This document shows positions 7,008-15,206 of a stretch of 64,000 bases of DNA, piece after piece. This stretch comes from DASUFF01 sp036274695. Its GTDB lineage: Bacteria; UBA10199; JACPAL01; GCA-016699445. The notes under the pieces were generated by a model. It had not been told where the DNA came from. It saw nothing but the letters and a program-made list of their open reading frames with translations, and ran no database searches. Position numbers and translations under genes: made by a program. The stretch's first letter is position 1, and the number at the start of each line of letters is the position of its first letter. The stretch spans positions 10,879 to 74,878 of the forward strand of contig DASUFF010000044.1 in NCBI GenBank assembly GCA_036274695.1, written 5' to 3'.

Positions 7008-8165
7008 TCAGGCGGCTTTGACCTTCCGGTCGCTCGGAAGGAAAAACAAGAGCCCGGTGACCGCCAGCGTCAGCGCGGCGTTGAAGAGAAAGGCTGGTCT
7101 TGCCCCCCAATGATCCCAGAGCAGTCCGAACAGGAGGGAGGCCGGCAGCAGTCCCATCCCGTAGGAGAAATAATACCAGCCGAGCGCCGTGGCCCGCGCT
7201 TCCCCGGAGGCGATCAAGGCCGGATAGGCCCGCTCCGCCGGCTCGATCAGCCCCGTGTGGAAGCCGTAACCGGCCATCAGCGCCCAGGAAAATGTGAGCG
7301 TCCCATCGAAGGCGAACCCGACATAGATGATAGCGAAGAGGATCCAGCCGAGAGCGATCGTCCGCCTCCGGCTCCACGCGTCCGACAGCCGCCCGCCCAC
7401 GTACGTGGCGATTAAGGTGAAGAACGTCATCACGAACCAGGCGAGGGGCATTTGATATTCGGGAAGGCCCATGTCCCTCATCTTCATGATGAGGAAGAGC
7501 TCGGAGGGCGTGGTCAGGGCCGAGAGGAACATGAGCGCCGCGTAGGTCTTGAGCGGCTTGGGCAAACGTCTCCAGGACAACGGCGCCGCCTTCGGCGGGG
7601 GCGGCATCGCCGGTACCTTCAGGAAACGCGGAACGATCAGGACGGAAAGTATGGCCGGAATGCTGGCGATGAGGAAAAGGAAGGGCAGTTTGACGGAAAA
7701 GAGGGCGAGGGCTCCGGTGGCGATGAGGGGGCCGAGAAGCGAGCCCGTGTGGTCCATCATCCTCTGAATGCCGAAGGCTTCTCCCAGATGTTTGCCGTCC
7801 ACGGAGGCCGTGATGATCTGGTCGCGCGGGGCGGTGTGGATGCCCTTGCCGAACCGGTCGATCGTCCGGGCGGCGAGCGTCACTTCCGGATAGGGAATGG
7901 CGAGGAAAAGCCTTGCGAAGGTGGAAAGCCGGTACCCGCCGACGGTCATCTTCCGGCTGTTGCCCTTGCGGTCGGCGTACCAGCCCGCGAAGAGGGTGGT
8001 CATGTTGGCCACCGAGTTGGCCAAACCCTCCATGACGCCCAGAAAACTGGCGCCCAGTCCCATCGTCGCCAGATAGGCCGGCAAAAGCGGCGTGATCATG
8101 TCCGCGGTCACGTCGTTGAAGAGGCTCAAGCAGCCGAGCAGAAAGACGTTGCGATGGATGCGCAT
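7008..8165 (-). CDS. Major facilitator superfamily transporter
   Basis: 385 aa, about 11-12 hydrophobic segments. The N-terminal LSLFNDVTADMITPLLPAYL and the loop FAGWYADRKGNSRK (the MFS A-motif position) followed by ARTIDRFGKGIHTAPRDQ are typical of an MFS subgroup found widely in bacteria and archaea with unknown substrates; the conserved GKG-TAPRD block is its most recognisable part. Inner membrane. ATG start. The adjacent gene upstream of it (8277-8504) is an S4 protein on the same strand. Substrate not predictable. Confidence 0.85.
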   Translation of the reverse strand: MRIHRNVFLLGCLSLFNDVTADMITPLLPAYLATMGLGASFLGVMEGLANSVANMTTLFAGWYADRKGNSRKMTVGGYRLSTFARLFLAIPYPEVTLAARTIDRFGKGIHTAPRDQIITASVDGKHLGEAFGIQRMMDHTGSLLGPLIATGALALFSVKLPFLFLIASIPAILSVLIVPRFLKVPAMPPPPKAAPLSWRRLPKPLKTYAALMFLSALTTPSELFLIMKMRDMGLPEYQMPLAWFVMTFFTLIATYVGGRLSDAWSRRRTIALGWILFAIIYVGFAFDGTLTFSWALMAGYGFHTGLIEPAERAYPALIASGEARATALGWYYFSYGMGLLPASLLFGLLWDHWGARPAFLFNAALTLAVTGLLFFLPSDRKVKAA

Positions 8166-8276
8166 CAGCGACCCGTTAAAAATTCCAGTTTGTCGGCGAC
8201 GAACTCCGAAAGACGAAGGAGTTTGTGGCGCATGGGCCGGTTTTACCTCTTTTAGCCGCGAATGCCTATCCCTCTC

Positions 8277-8504
8277 CTAACCTACGTCGGCGCCCGCGAC
8301 GGTAATCGTCGCCTCGCCCACCGTCACCACCGACCCCGCACGGATCTTGCATGCCTTTCGCAGCTCCACCTGGCCGTTCACCTTCACGACCCCCGAGGCC
8401 ACCAGCGCCTTTCCGGCCCCGCTGGACTCGCAGAGGTCCATGACCTTGAGGAGCTTGTTGAGTTCGATGAAGTCGTCCTTGAGCGTGAAGGTGAGGGAGG
8501 GCAT
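8277..8504 (-). CDS. Small S4 RNA-binding domain protein (YbcJ-like)
   Basis: 75 aa. FIELNKLLKVMDLCESSGAG, then VVKVNGQVELRKACKI and a C-terminal strand VVTVG is the single-domain S4/YbcJ pattern, which binds structured RNA such as rRNA or tRNA. Two bases separate its start from the stop of the gene upstream, so they form one transcription unit. Complete for its family (about 70-75 aa). Confidence 0.8.
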   Translation of the reverse strand: MPSLTFTLKDDFIELNKLLKVMDLCESSGAGKALVASGVVKVNGQVELRKACKIRAGSVVTVGEATITVAGADVG

Positions 8505-8506
8505 CG

Positions 8507-9136
8507 TTATTTCATGAAGACGGATTTCGCGGTGATCTTTCCGTCCAGTTTATCGTAGAGGCACCGGTAGTCGAATTTCATTTCCGCGTCGTTCTTGCCT
8601 TGGAAAGACCCGTCGCCTTCCAAGAGTTTTCCCTCTTTCCCCGCCTTAAATTCTTTGGCGGAATGAAAGACGAGGTTCGACATCTGGGCGTTCTTCTTCT
8701 TGATCTCCGACGTGATGGCGTCCTGGCATTTGCTCACCGAGGTTTCATCGGCCACGGGCGCGGCTTTGGAGGTCGCTGGCGGCGCCGCCGCTGCCGCGGC
8801 GGGGGCGTCGGCTTTGGAGCCCGTGTAGTAGAGGTTGCCCGGTTTCCCCGAGGCGGCGTTGACGTCGCAGAACCATTCGAATTCCGTCCGCTCGCCGCCG
8901 GGCGCTACGTAAGAGCCCTTGCCCGCGTAATGCGTCAGGGGGCCGTGGGGGATGGAGCTTCTTGAGCCATTCACGAAAGCGATCTTTTTTAACTTTTCCG
9001 CCTCCTTCATTTTTTTGGCGATGGCGTCCTCGCATTTGTCTGCGGGCGACGGGGGAGCTTTGGCCAGGAGACGGCTCGGAGCGGCAGCGCAGATCAGCGA
9101 TACCATCAACACTGCAAAAATTTTTCTGAGGCTCAT
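8507..9136 (-). CDS. Secreted protein with internally duplicated Cys-pair domain
   Basis: 209 aa. A signal peptide (MSLRKIF then LMVSLICAAA, likely cut near LLAKA) is followed by two copies of one domain: about 32-105 (DKCEDAIAKKMKEAEKLKKI to FEWFCDV) and about 134-209 (VSKCQDAITSEIKKKNAQMS to FDYRCLYD), joined by an Ala/Pro-rich linker. Each copy has one N-terminal and one C-terminal Cys, suggesting a disulfide per domain in the periplasm. I do not recognise the family. A Fur-like palindrome lies 61 bases upstream of the start, and AGGAG precedes the ATG. Confidence 0.7.
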   Translation of the reverse strand: MSLRKIFAVLMVSLICAAAPSRLLAKAPPSPADKCEDAIAKKMKEAEKLKKIAFVNGSRSSIPHGPLTHYAGKGSYVAPGGERTEFEWFCDVNAASGKPGNLYYTGSKADAPAAAAAAPPATSKAAPVADETSVSKCQDAITSEIKKKNAQMSNLVFHSAKEFKAGKEGKLLEGDGSFQGKNDAEMKFDYRCLYDKLDGKITAKSVFMK

Positions 9137-9196
9137 AGAGATCTCCTTATCACGGAGTCGGGCGTTAGCGCCGATACCATTTCGGTTCGCAGGTCA

Positions 9197-9211
9197 TTAT
9201 CATTATGATAA
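9197..9211. promoter_or_regulatory. Fur-box-like 7-1-7 palindrome
   Basis: TTATCAT-T-ATGATAA, a perfect 7-1-7 inverted repeat. The surrounding sequence read on the - strand (ATAATGATAATGA) agrees with the Fur consensus core at nearly every base. It lies in the divergent region between two secreted-protein genes and could control either. AT-rich chance similarity is possible. Confidence 0.4.
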
Positions 9212-9309
9212 ATTAAAAATAAAGTTCTAAAATTGCGTTTGAACATCGATTCAATAGGTCTACAATTATTGCGGAAATAAATCGATTCAGACTCGAGAGA
9301 GGGGGTTCT

Positions 9310-10371
9310 ATGCGAGCCACGAAACCCATCCTTTACGTGTGTCTTTCCATCACGGTTCTTTGCGCGTCCACCGCGCTGGCCGAGACCGGTGTGAAGCCGT
9401 TTGCGATTGATGCGCCGCTCAATGTCGGGGATTCGCTGACGCTACAATCGGACGTTCCGGATCATTTCGCGGCAGGTTGGTTTCAGAAACTCAACCTGGG
9501 CGAAAAGACGGGCGCCGCCGATTACCAGGAGAATATCTCCGGCTCCAGCTCTCGGACCCTTTCCGTCGGCGACGTCGTGAGCCAAAAAAACGGGAACATG
9601 GTCGGTCCGACCAATAAAGGGGTGAAGGATCTCATCGCCCAAGACCCGGACGCGTATTGGGATCAAACGAACGCCTGCGTCGTCACCTCCAATCCCGCCA
9701 GCCCTCGCATCGCCCCGCTCGTGGTCTTTGATCCGGAGGAATACTTGGAAACTGGCGTTGTCAGGATCGCGGCGTTTCAACAGGTCTTCTTTGAGGCCAT
9801 TCTGGGCGGAAGCCAGGTGGTCGTCCGGGCGACGTCGAAGGATCCCGCCCGCACGTGTTTGGTCAACGAACAGAAGGAGACCACTTGCAACGACGGGCGG
9901 GACAACGACGGTGACGGAGCCGTCGATTGCCAGGATTCCGATTGCAGCGCCGTCATCGGGTGTACAAGCGATATCAACGTCTCCGCCATTCCTCCCAGTG
10001 CGACGGTGGCGAGGGGGCAACAATTTGTCCGTGTGACGGGGGTCATCAACCCCTTCAATTCCGCATCCGCCGTCGTCACGGTGGTGGATCGCATCCCTCA
10101 GGGATCTAACGTCGTCTCCATCGCTTCGGTCGACCTCTACCTTCAGGGATCGACCGAACCCGTCCGGGGCGCCTGCTCGGTCGATCAAACCGAGAGTCAA
10201 ACCGATATCGTTTGTACGAGTCCTTTGCAGGAGGGGACACGGATGGATATCGTCGTCGTCGAGACCATCTCCTCTGCGGGGATTTACGAACACGGGATTA
10301 CGGCGTCGTCGGATCGAATCGATCCCAATCCGGCCGACAATGTCGCCGTTTTTACGGCGATCGTCGAATAG
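9310..10371 (+). CDS. Secreted protein with Asp-rich Cys motif and DUF11-like C-terminal domain
   Basis: 353 aa. A signal peptide (hydrophobic core then STALAE) is followed by an unassigned N-terminal region of about 170 aa. Next comes the motif CNDGRDNDGDGAVDCQDSDC (about 199-218), a calcium-loop-like Cys/Asp module common in exported proteins of Myxococcota and related deltaproteobacteria. The C-terminal part (about 228-352, VVTVVDRIPQGSNVVSIAS to DPNPADNVAVFTAIVE) is a DUF11-like beta domain. Probably surface-exposed or secreted. Strong purine-rich ribosome site (GAGAGAGGGGG) before the ATG. Confidence 0.75.
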   Translation: MRATKPILYVCLSITVLCASTALAETGVKPFAIDAPLNVGDSLTLQSDVPDHFAAGWFQKLNLGEKTGAADYQENISGSSSRTLSVGDVVSQKNGNMVGPTNKGVKDLIAQDPDAYWDQTNACVVTSNPASPRIAPLVVFDPEEYLETGVVRIAAFQQVFFEAILGGSQVVVRATSKDPARTCLVNEQKETTCNDGRDNDGDGAVDCQDSDCSAVIGCTSDINVSAIPPSATVARGQQFVRVTGVINPFNSASAVVTVVDRIPQGSNVVSIASVDLYLQGSTEPVRGACSVDQTESQTDIVCTSPLQEGTRMDIVVVETISSAGIYEHGITASSDRIDPNPADNVAVFTAIVE

Positions 10372-10519
10372 CCTCGACGACCAGTGCTTCAACCGTGGAG
10401 GTATGCCTCTCTAAGACGGAAAACGGAACCCAGCCAATTCTTTCAGTCGGCCCTGGGCGTCGAACGTGAATCCCAGAAAGCCGATTCCGATTCCCCTTGG
10501 GAGTAAAGGACGTGAGGAC

Positions 10520-11521
10520 TTAGGGGCTAGGAGGCGGTTCGCAGGCGCACTCCGGCTCGCCCAATGCCCCCGTTTGTCCGGGATCCACGCAGCGGGTGGC
10601 CCCACAGGCACCCCCGTCGGGAGGTTGGCCGGCGGACTCGTCACATTCCTCTCCCGACTCCAAGACGCCGTTCCCGCACATCGGAGGGGCGGCCGGGTCG
10701 TCGACGGTCACGCATTCGCAGGTGTCGACGAAACAGGCGGCGGTCTCCCCCTTCGAAAGACATTCCTGCACGCCCTCGAAGCCGGCGGTCGCGTCGCAAC
10801 CCTCCCCTTCGTCTAAGACCCCATTCCCGCAGGTGACGCACTCGCAGGAGACCTGCTTCAGGGCCTGAAGCAACTCCTCCTCGCTTTCGGCGATGGGAAA
10901 ACTCGTCGGCCCGCAGATGGTGCCGGGCTGATCCGTGCAATCGGCGGTCGTGTGGCACTCGTCGGCGACGTCCTTGGGGATGAGGCAGATGCAGTCGAAA
11001 AAGCAGAAGCTGATGGGGTCGCCAGGATCGTCCTCCCACGGCTGGCAGATTCCGTCCCCGCAGGTGCCGGTGTAGCACACACCGGGATCGAAGCAGTCTT
11101 CGAGGCAGGGATCCGTGTCGGCGCACTCGCCGTTCAAGGGATCGCAGAACCCGTCCCCGCAGGTCTCGCCTTCGGGCAGCCCGAAGCAGAGGCTCCGGTC
11201 GCAGTCCTTCGTGCAATAGGCGAAGACGTCGCATTCGCCCGCCGCCGGATCGCAGATCCCGTCGCCGCAGGGGACGATCTCGCAAAGGTCGCCGACGCCG
11301 TCTCCGTCCTCATCAATCTGGCTCGGATTGTAGACGAGGGGACAGTCGTCGACCTCAAGCGGTACGCCGTCGCAATCGGAGTCGTCAGGCGGCGGGCTGG
11401 CGAGACAGTCATCGCCGGCGGATTCGGTCGTGGAGCCGTCCTTTCCGCAGGCGGCGGACCACAGGGATAAGGAGCCCAGGAGGACTGCGACAAAAAAGAG
11501 AAGAAATCGGCCTCGCCTCAT
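10520..11521 (-). CDS. Cys-rich secreted protein with thrombospondin type-3-like and CGNG/CGDG repeats
   Basis: 333 aa. The N-terminal signal region ends at SAACGKD (possible lipoprotein Cys at about residue 25, but the lipobox is not canonical). A thrombospondin type-3-like calcium motif follows (SDCDGVPLEVDDCP, DEDGDGVGDLC). Then come three CGDGxC...C...DC modules and two CGNGVLxxGExCD modules, the latter typical of myxococcal DUF4215-like repeats. About 10% Cys implies many disulfides outside the cytoplasm. Divergent from the lipoprotein gene at 11603. Function unknown, probably cell surface. Confidence 0.75.
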   Translation of the reverse strand: MRRGRFLLFFVAVLLGSLSLWSAACGKDGSTTESAGDDCLASPPPDDSDCDGVPLEVDDCPLVYNPSQIDEDGDGVGDLCEIVPCGDGICDPAAGECDVFAYCTKDCDRSLCFGLPEGETCGDGFCDPLNGECADTDPCLEDCFDPGVCYTGTCGDGICQPWEDDPGDPISFCFFDCICLIPKDVADECHTTADCTDQPGTICGPTSFPIAESEEELLQALKQVSCECVTCGNGVLDEGEGCDATAGFEGVQECLSKGETAACFVDTCECVTVDDPAAPPMCGNGVLESGEECDESAGQPPDGGACGATRCVDPGQTGALGEPECACEPPPSP

Positions 11522-11602
11522 GGTGAAAAATTTTACTCCAATTGATTAGAATAACGAGTGGAAATTGGTACAATGTTAAACACTTTCTCGTTTTGATAAT
11601 TT

Positions 11603-12805
11603 ATGGCCGGGCAACGACTTAAATTGTTTGCCGCGCTCGCGGTCTTGGCGGCCCTCTCCTCCGTCGGGGGGTGTCCCTCGCCGAGCGGCCCTCCCGTCCC
11701 GCCCGCGGAGATCCCGTCCCTCGTCGCCTTCCCGCAGAGCGTCGGCATCGACGTCTCGAAGGCGGGCGAAGGCCCCTCCGCGGCCCTCAGGACCGAGGCG
11801 ACCCGAAAAGATCAGTCCGACATTACGGATTTTTCAGACGTCATCTCCCTCGGGCCGGTCATCTTCAACGGCTTCAGCGTCCTACTGGACGCCTTCCTGG
11901 GGCCTCTTTCCGATCTTGAGATTCCGGTCAGCACGACGATCACCACCTTCGAAGGGCCGATGGCTTTCACGCCCGGCGCCATCGCGGTGGTCAAGATCGA
12001 TTTCACGGACTTCGACCTCGACGACGACGGGGCGCTCGAGGGTTGCAGCGGCTGCACGTGCCCCACGGGCTGCGCGCCGTCCTTCACCGCCTGTCCCTCG
12101 GAGGCGCCCGTGACCCGGCTCAAGCCCGTCTGCTACCGCATCTGGCTCCGCGATGTGGGGGAGACCGAGTTTGTGCGGTTCGCGGCCGGGCGGATCGACC
12201 GTTACGCTGTGCGCGACGACCCGGCGACGGAGGCCAGCGAGGAAAACGCGGGCGAGGGCCGATTTCGGCTGGGCGTCAACCCGCGGCCGGCGCCGGACGG
12301 GACGACCAACCCGCTCTCCTTCGGCGTCTTCTACGACCACTTGGACGAGACGGACTTTTTGAAAAAACAGACCGAGTTCTTCGTCAAAGACACGACGCTC
12401 GACTCGGGAAGGGCGGAAAAGGATCGCCTCGATGTTCACGCCTTCGTCACCCAGGAGGACGCGACCGGCGCCGGCGATCCCTCCTCGCTGAAGAAGACCG
12501 TCAAGCTCGACCAGCGCTTCAACCCGGATCCGGAGGACGGACCGGCGATCGTTCAATACATCGGCCGGTTCCGCAACGACGCGGATTTCTGGAGCGGGAC
12601 CTTCAACCTCGAGGACATCACGGGCGTGGATCCCAAAAAAGTCAGCGAGGAGAACGTCTGCGCGCGGATCTCGACGGGCGGCGAGGTCGGGCAAGGCAAT
12701 TGTCTGGACTTAGGAATCGACGTCACCGGCGAGGAATTCCTTCTCCCTTCCCAAGACGCGAACGTCACCTTTCCCTCCGGCTTTCCGCAAACACCGACTT
12801 TTTAA
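11603..12805 (+). CDS. Putative lipoprotein of unknown function
   Basis: 400 aa. Signal sequence with lipobox SSVGGC gives a lipidated Cys at about residue 24, followed by a Pro/Ser linker. The body has a short Asp-rich segment (DFDLDDDGALEGC) with a Cys cluster (CSGCTCPTGC, about 150-159) and otherwise looks like beta-rich extracytoplasmic protein. No homologous family recognised. No good ribosome site precedes the ATG. Confidence 0.6.
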   Translation: MAGQRLKLFAALAVLAALSSVGGCPSPSGPPVPPAEIPSLVAFPQSVGIDVSKAGEGPSAALRTEATRKDQSDITDFSDVISLGPVIFNGFSVLLDAFLGPLSDLEIPVSTTITTFEGPMAFTPGAIAVVKIDFTDFDLDDDGALEGCSGCTCPTGCAPSFTACPSEAPVTRLKPVCYRIWLRDVGETEFVRFAAGRIDRYAVRDDPATEASEENAGEGRFRLGVNPRPAPDGTTNPLSFGVFYDHLDETDFLKKQTEFFVKDTTLDSGRAEKDRLDVHAFVTQEDATGAGDPSSLKKTVKLDQRFNPDPEDGPAIVQYIGRFRNDADFWSGTFNLEDITGVDPKKVSEENVCARISTGGEVGQGNCLDLGIDVTGEEFLLPSQDANVTFPSGFPQTPTF

Positions 12806-12903
12806 AACGGGTTCATTAGGTGGGCTTCAGCTGGATGACCTCTTTTCAAACCCCTCCATCCAAAATTCCGGACGATCCAGTAGATCGAGAGGCTCAAAAG
12901 CCG

Positions 12904-12919
12904 TGGCACCTTGATTGCA
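12904..12919 (+). promoter_or_regulatory. Sigma-54 promoter upstream of the coiled-coil gene
   Basis: TGGCACC-TTGA-TTGCA: invariant GG (-24) and GC (-12) with the correct 10-base spacing, matching TGGCAYR-N4-TTGCW. It lies 73 bases before the coiled-coil gene; the predicted start of transcription is near 12930. Confidence 0.75.
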
Positions 12920-12992
12920 TTTCACTTTTTCCGTGTTCGAGACCCGGAAAGGTTGACGTGGAAAAGAGGAATTCTTAAGGAGGGAGACCGTT

Positions 12993-13280
12993 ATGGCGAC
13001 CGACGAAAAACTCGATGAAGTTCTCAAGATCGTGCGTGAGCAGGGAAAACAGTTGGTGTCGCTCATCCAGGAGCAGGGCGAGCGCCACGAACGCCGTTTC
13101 AACGAAATCGATGGCCGATTTGCTGAGATCGACGACCGCTTCACTCAACTTGAAACTAGGCTGAATGCCAAGATCGACAAGGTCTATGAAGCCCTTTCTC
13201 AGGATATTTCCGTCTTCGCGGAAGATATGTATCGAGTGCAAGATCGTGTGACCCGGCTCGAAAAGAAGCTTCTCTCTTAG
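12993..13280 (+). CDS. Small coiled-coil protein
   Basis: 95 aa, almost entirely predicted coiled coil. Repeats of the type RFNEIDGRFAEIDDRFTQLE (about residues 30-49) are 7-residue units with a Phe/Ile pattern, as in DUF16- and Bdr-like proteins. No signal peptide or membrane segment. AAGGAGG precedes the ATG, and a sigma-54 promoter match lies upstream, so it is probably made conditionally. Likely an oligomeric scaffold or partner protein; function unknown. Confidence 0.7.
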   Translation: MATDEKLDEVLKIVREQGKQLVSLIQEQGERHERRFNEIDGRFAEIDDRFTQLETRLNAKIDKVYEALSQDISVFAEDMYRVQDRVTRLEKKLLS

Positions 13281-13507
13281 GCCCCCACTGAAACTCTGAA
13301 ATCAGTCCCAGCTTTGGACTTTGGACCTTGGACTTTAGTCTTTGGACTCCGAGTCCCCCGAGTGTTCCATCCGGTCCTGGCCCCTCGATTCACCATGGAT
13401 TTGGCAAAGAAGTGATCATTTCCCATTTTAGGGTTTTTGATTTCACAATATCGGAAGTCTCAATTTCTCATTCATTAAAAACATTAATCAAATCAATATC
13501 ATTTATT

Positions 13508-13523
13508 CGGCATGGAACTTGCT
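13508..13523 (+). promoter_or_regulatory. Sigma-54 promoter upstream of the CmcI-like gene
   Basis: CGGCATG-GAAC-TTGCT, GG and GC 10 bases apart. The predicted start of transcription is about 13535, followed by AAGGAG and the ATG at 13553, a consistent promoter-to-start arrangement. The rest of the gap from 13281 shows no gene. Confidence 0.7.
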
Positions 13524-13552
13524 GCTAACTAGGCTCCAACCAAGGAGATTTC

Positions 13553-14359
13553 ATGGAGCGTGGCACCTTCGTCGGTCGAGAGTACATCGATGCTCTGAAG
13601 ACTCATTACCCGCATTTCGTCGTGGGCGCGGCCCAGGAAAAGGTGGATGACAAGCTGCACATCGGCATCGTGGACGATTGGTGTCGGAATTACGATGAAG
13701 TCGGCGTCGATACGCTGGCTCGTTATCAGTCGATTCGTCAGCGTCCGTGGGGAGCGGCTCGTGGGGTTTGGGAAAGCGCGGGCGGCGGACCGAACCGTCG
13801 CATGGCGGGCGCTTACGGTTCTTACAAGGGGCTCATCAATTTAAAACCGGCCACCGACTTGGTTTTGTATTCCAACTTAATCTGGGAATTGAGACCCAAG
13901 ACGATTTTGGAATTCGGAAGCCTCCAGGGCGGAAGCGCTCTTTGGTTCGCGGATCAACTGGACGCTTTATGCGGCGGGCAGGGCGAAGTGCATTCGTTCG
14001 AGCTCTGCTACAAGTGCATCCATCCTCGCGCTTCCCACCCGCGCTTGCGCTTTCACGAAGCGGACATGCGCGACTTGAGCACCTTGAAGCGGGAGTTTTT
14101 GGAATCCCTGCCGCGTCCCTGGCTCGTGATCGACGATTGCCACGAGAACCTGGAGAACGTGGTTCCCTTCATGGCGAGCCTGATGCAGGAGGGGGATTAT
14201 TTCGTGATCGAAGACGCGTTTTCGAATCCCACGCCCGAAATCATCGGCAAGGCCACGGAGGCCATCGACGGCTTGGGCTTCCTCGTGGACACGAAATACA
14301 CGGACGCTTACGGCATGAACGTGACGTGCGCGCCGAACGGCTGGTTGGTGAAGATTTAA
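13553..14359 (+). CDS. CmcI-like (cephalosporin hydroxylase family) SAM-dependent methyltransferase
   Basis: 268 aa. ILEFGSLQGGSALWFADQL (about 117-135) is the SAM-binding glycine motif, followed by an acidic strand (VHSFEL) and VIDDCHENLENV, the pattern of the CmcI/rhamnosyl O-methyltransferase family (Rossmann fold). These enzymes methylate or otherwise modify secondary metabolites and sugars; the family name comes from cephamycin biosynthesis and does not imply that product here. AAGGAG ribosome site. It stands alone behind its own sigma-54 promoter. Confidence 0.75.
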   Translation: MERGTFVGREYIDALKTHYPHFVVGAAQEKVDDKLHIGIVDDWCRNYDEVGVDTLARYQSIRQRPWGAARGVWESAGGGPNRRMAGAYGSYKGLINLKPATDLVLYSNLIWELRPKTILEFGSLQGGSALWFADQLDALCGGQGEVHSFELCYKCIHPRASHPRLRFHEADMRDLSTLKREFLESLPRPWLVIDDCHENLENVVPFMASLMQEGDYFVIEDAFSNPTPEIIGKATEAIDGLGFLVDTKYTDAYGMNVTCAPNGWLVKI

Positions 14360-14656
14360 ACGGCTAGGCGTCGCAGTCTGCGTCGGTGCCGAAGGAGATT
14401 AGGCGCCACGCGCCGTTTTTCAATCCGTTCGTCAGCTCGAGCAAACACCAACGACGTGATGCCCCGAGCCTTCGGCGCCTGCCTGCTCCTGGCCGCGGTT
14501 GTCTTGGCGGTTCAGATGAACCCCCGCTCAAATCCACGGCTTTTTTGATAATCACCGCATCATTCCGGGTATTTTCTAACTCCCTACGCCCCGAAGACTC
14601 TTAATAATAGTCTTAATAATTAAGTGCTTAGACTGCCGGTCGCCAAGACCCTTTGG
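14360..14656. other. Non-coding gap
   Basis: No supported gene. A short - strand frame ending near 14364 reads like the tail of a protein (RWCLLELTNGLKNGAW) but has no convincing start, so it may be a remnant. The right edge holds the sigma-54 promoter at 14657. Confidence 0.4.
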
Positions 14657-14672
14657 TGGCATGGTGGTTGCT
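14657..14672 (+). promoter_or_regulatory. Sigma-54 promoter of the secreted protein/radical SAM operon
   Basis: TGGCATG-GTGG-TTGCT, a full consensus match. Predicted transcription start near 14683, eight bases before GGAGG and 17 before the ATG at 14700. This also argues against the upstream in-frame ATG at 14661, which overlaps the promoter. Confidence 0.85.
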
Positions 14673-14699
14673 ATCTTAGCTCTCAAAAATGGAGGATAT

Positions 14700-15206
14700 A
14701 TGGCACCCATTCGGCGGGCCAGGCATTACGTCACGTACTTAATGGCCCTTTTCATTTCAGGTCTCTTCTCATTGGTCGGGCGCCATGCCCCGGCCTGGGC
14801 TCAGGACGTTCGAAGCCAGCAAAGCGCAAAAATTTTCAGCGAGGTTCTTCAGGGTAATCAGGCAAGCGTTCAGAAAAAACCGACGGGGACCTCGACCGCC
14901 GCTCAAACGGAACAGCTCGGCGATTCCCGCGCGTTAAAAATCATTCCGGAACCCGGAAACATCAACGAGAGGGAAGGAAGAAGTGCCACACTGAACCCGG
15001 AGTTGACCCCGGAGGCCAACCAGCAGGTCAACGAGACCATGAACAGAATCGAGCTCAAACTGAGGAACAAGGAAGCCCTGACCTCCGAAGAATTCTCCTT
15101 ATTGGCGGGCGTGCAAAACACGGCGCGGCTCAATGACATTTACATGCAGTTGAATACGCTGATGTTGATGGTCCGCGATCTTCAAGAAAAGGCGCCGAAA
15201 CAGTGA
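14700..15206 (+). CDS. Secreted/periplasmic protein of unknown function, coupled to a radical SAM gene
   Basis: 168 aa from the ATG at 14700 with GGAGG 4 bases upstream. An N-terminal signal peptide (basic RRARH, hydrophobic YLMALFISGLFSLVG, cleavage near AWAQD) is followed by a Thr/Gln-rich linker and an alpha-helical C-terminal half (about 105-165). The stop codon overlaps the GTG start of the B12/radical SAM gene (GTGA), so the two are translationally coupled and presumably act together. No family recognised. Controlled by the sigma-54 promoter at 14657. Confidence 0.65.
   Translation: MAPIRRARHYVTYLMALFISGLFSLVGRHAPAWAQDVRSQQSAKIFSEVLQGNQASVQKKPTGTSTAAQTEQLGDSRALKIIPEPGNINEREGRSATLNPELTPEANQQVNETMNRIELKLRNKEALTSEEFSLLAGVQNTARLNDIYMQLNTLMLMVRDLQEKAPKQ

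Noticed and set aside
10411..10500. - strand frame ending GIGFLGFTFDAQGRLKE-like, resembling a protein tail
   Set aside because: No start or upstream domain; reads like a gene remnant but too short to support.
14364..14555. - strand 63-codon frame ending in WRLISFGTDADCDA
   Set aside because: Plausible tail but the N-terminal part is low-complexity and no ribosome site exists; treated as non-coding.
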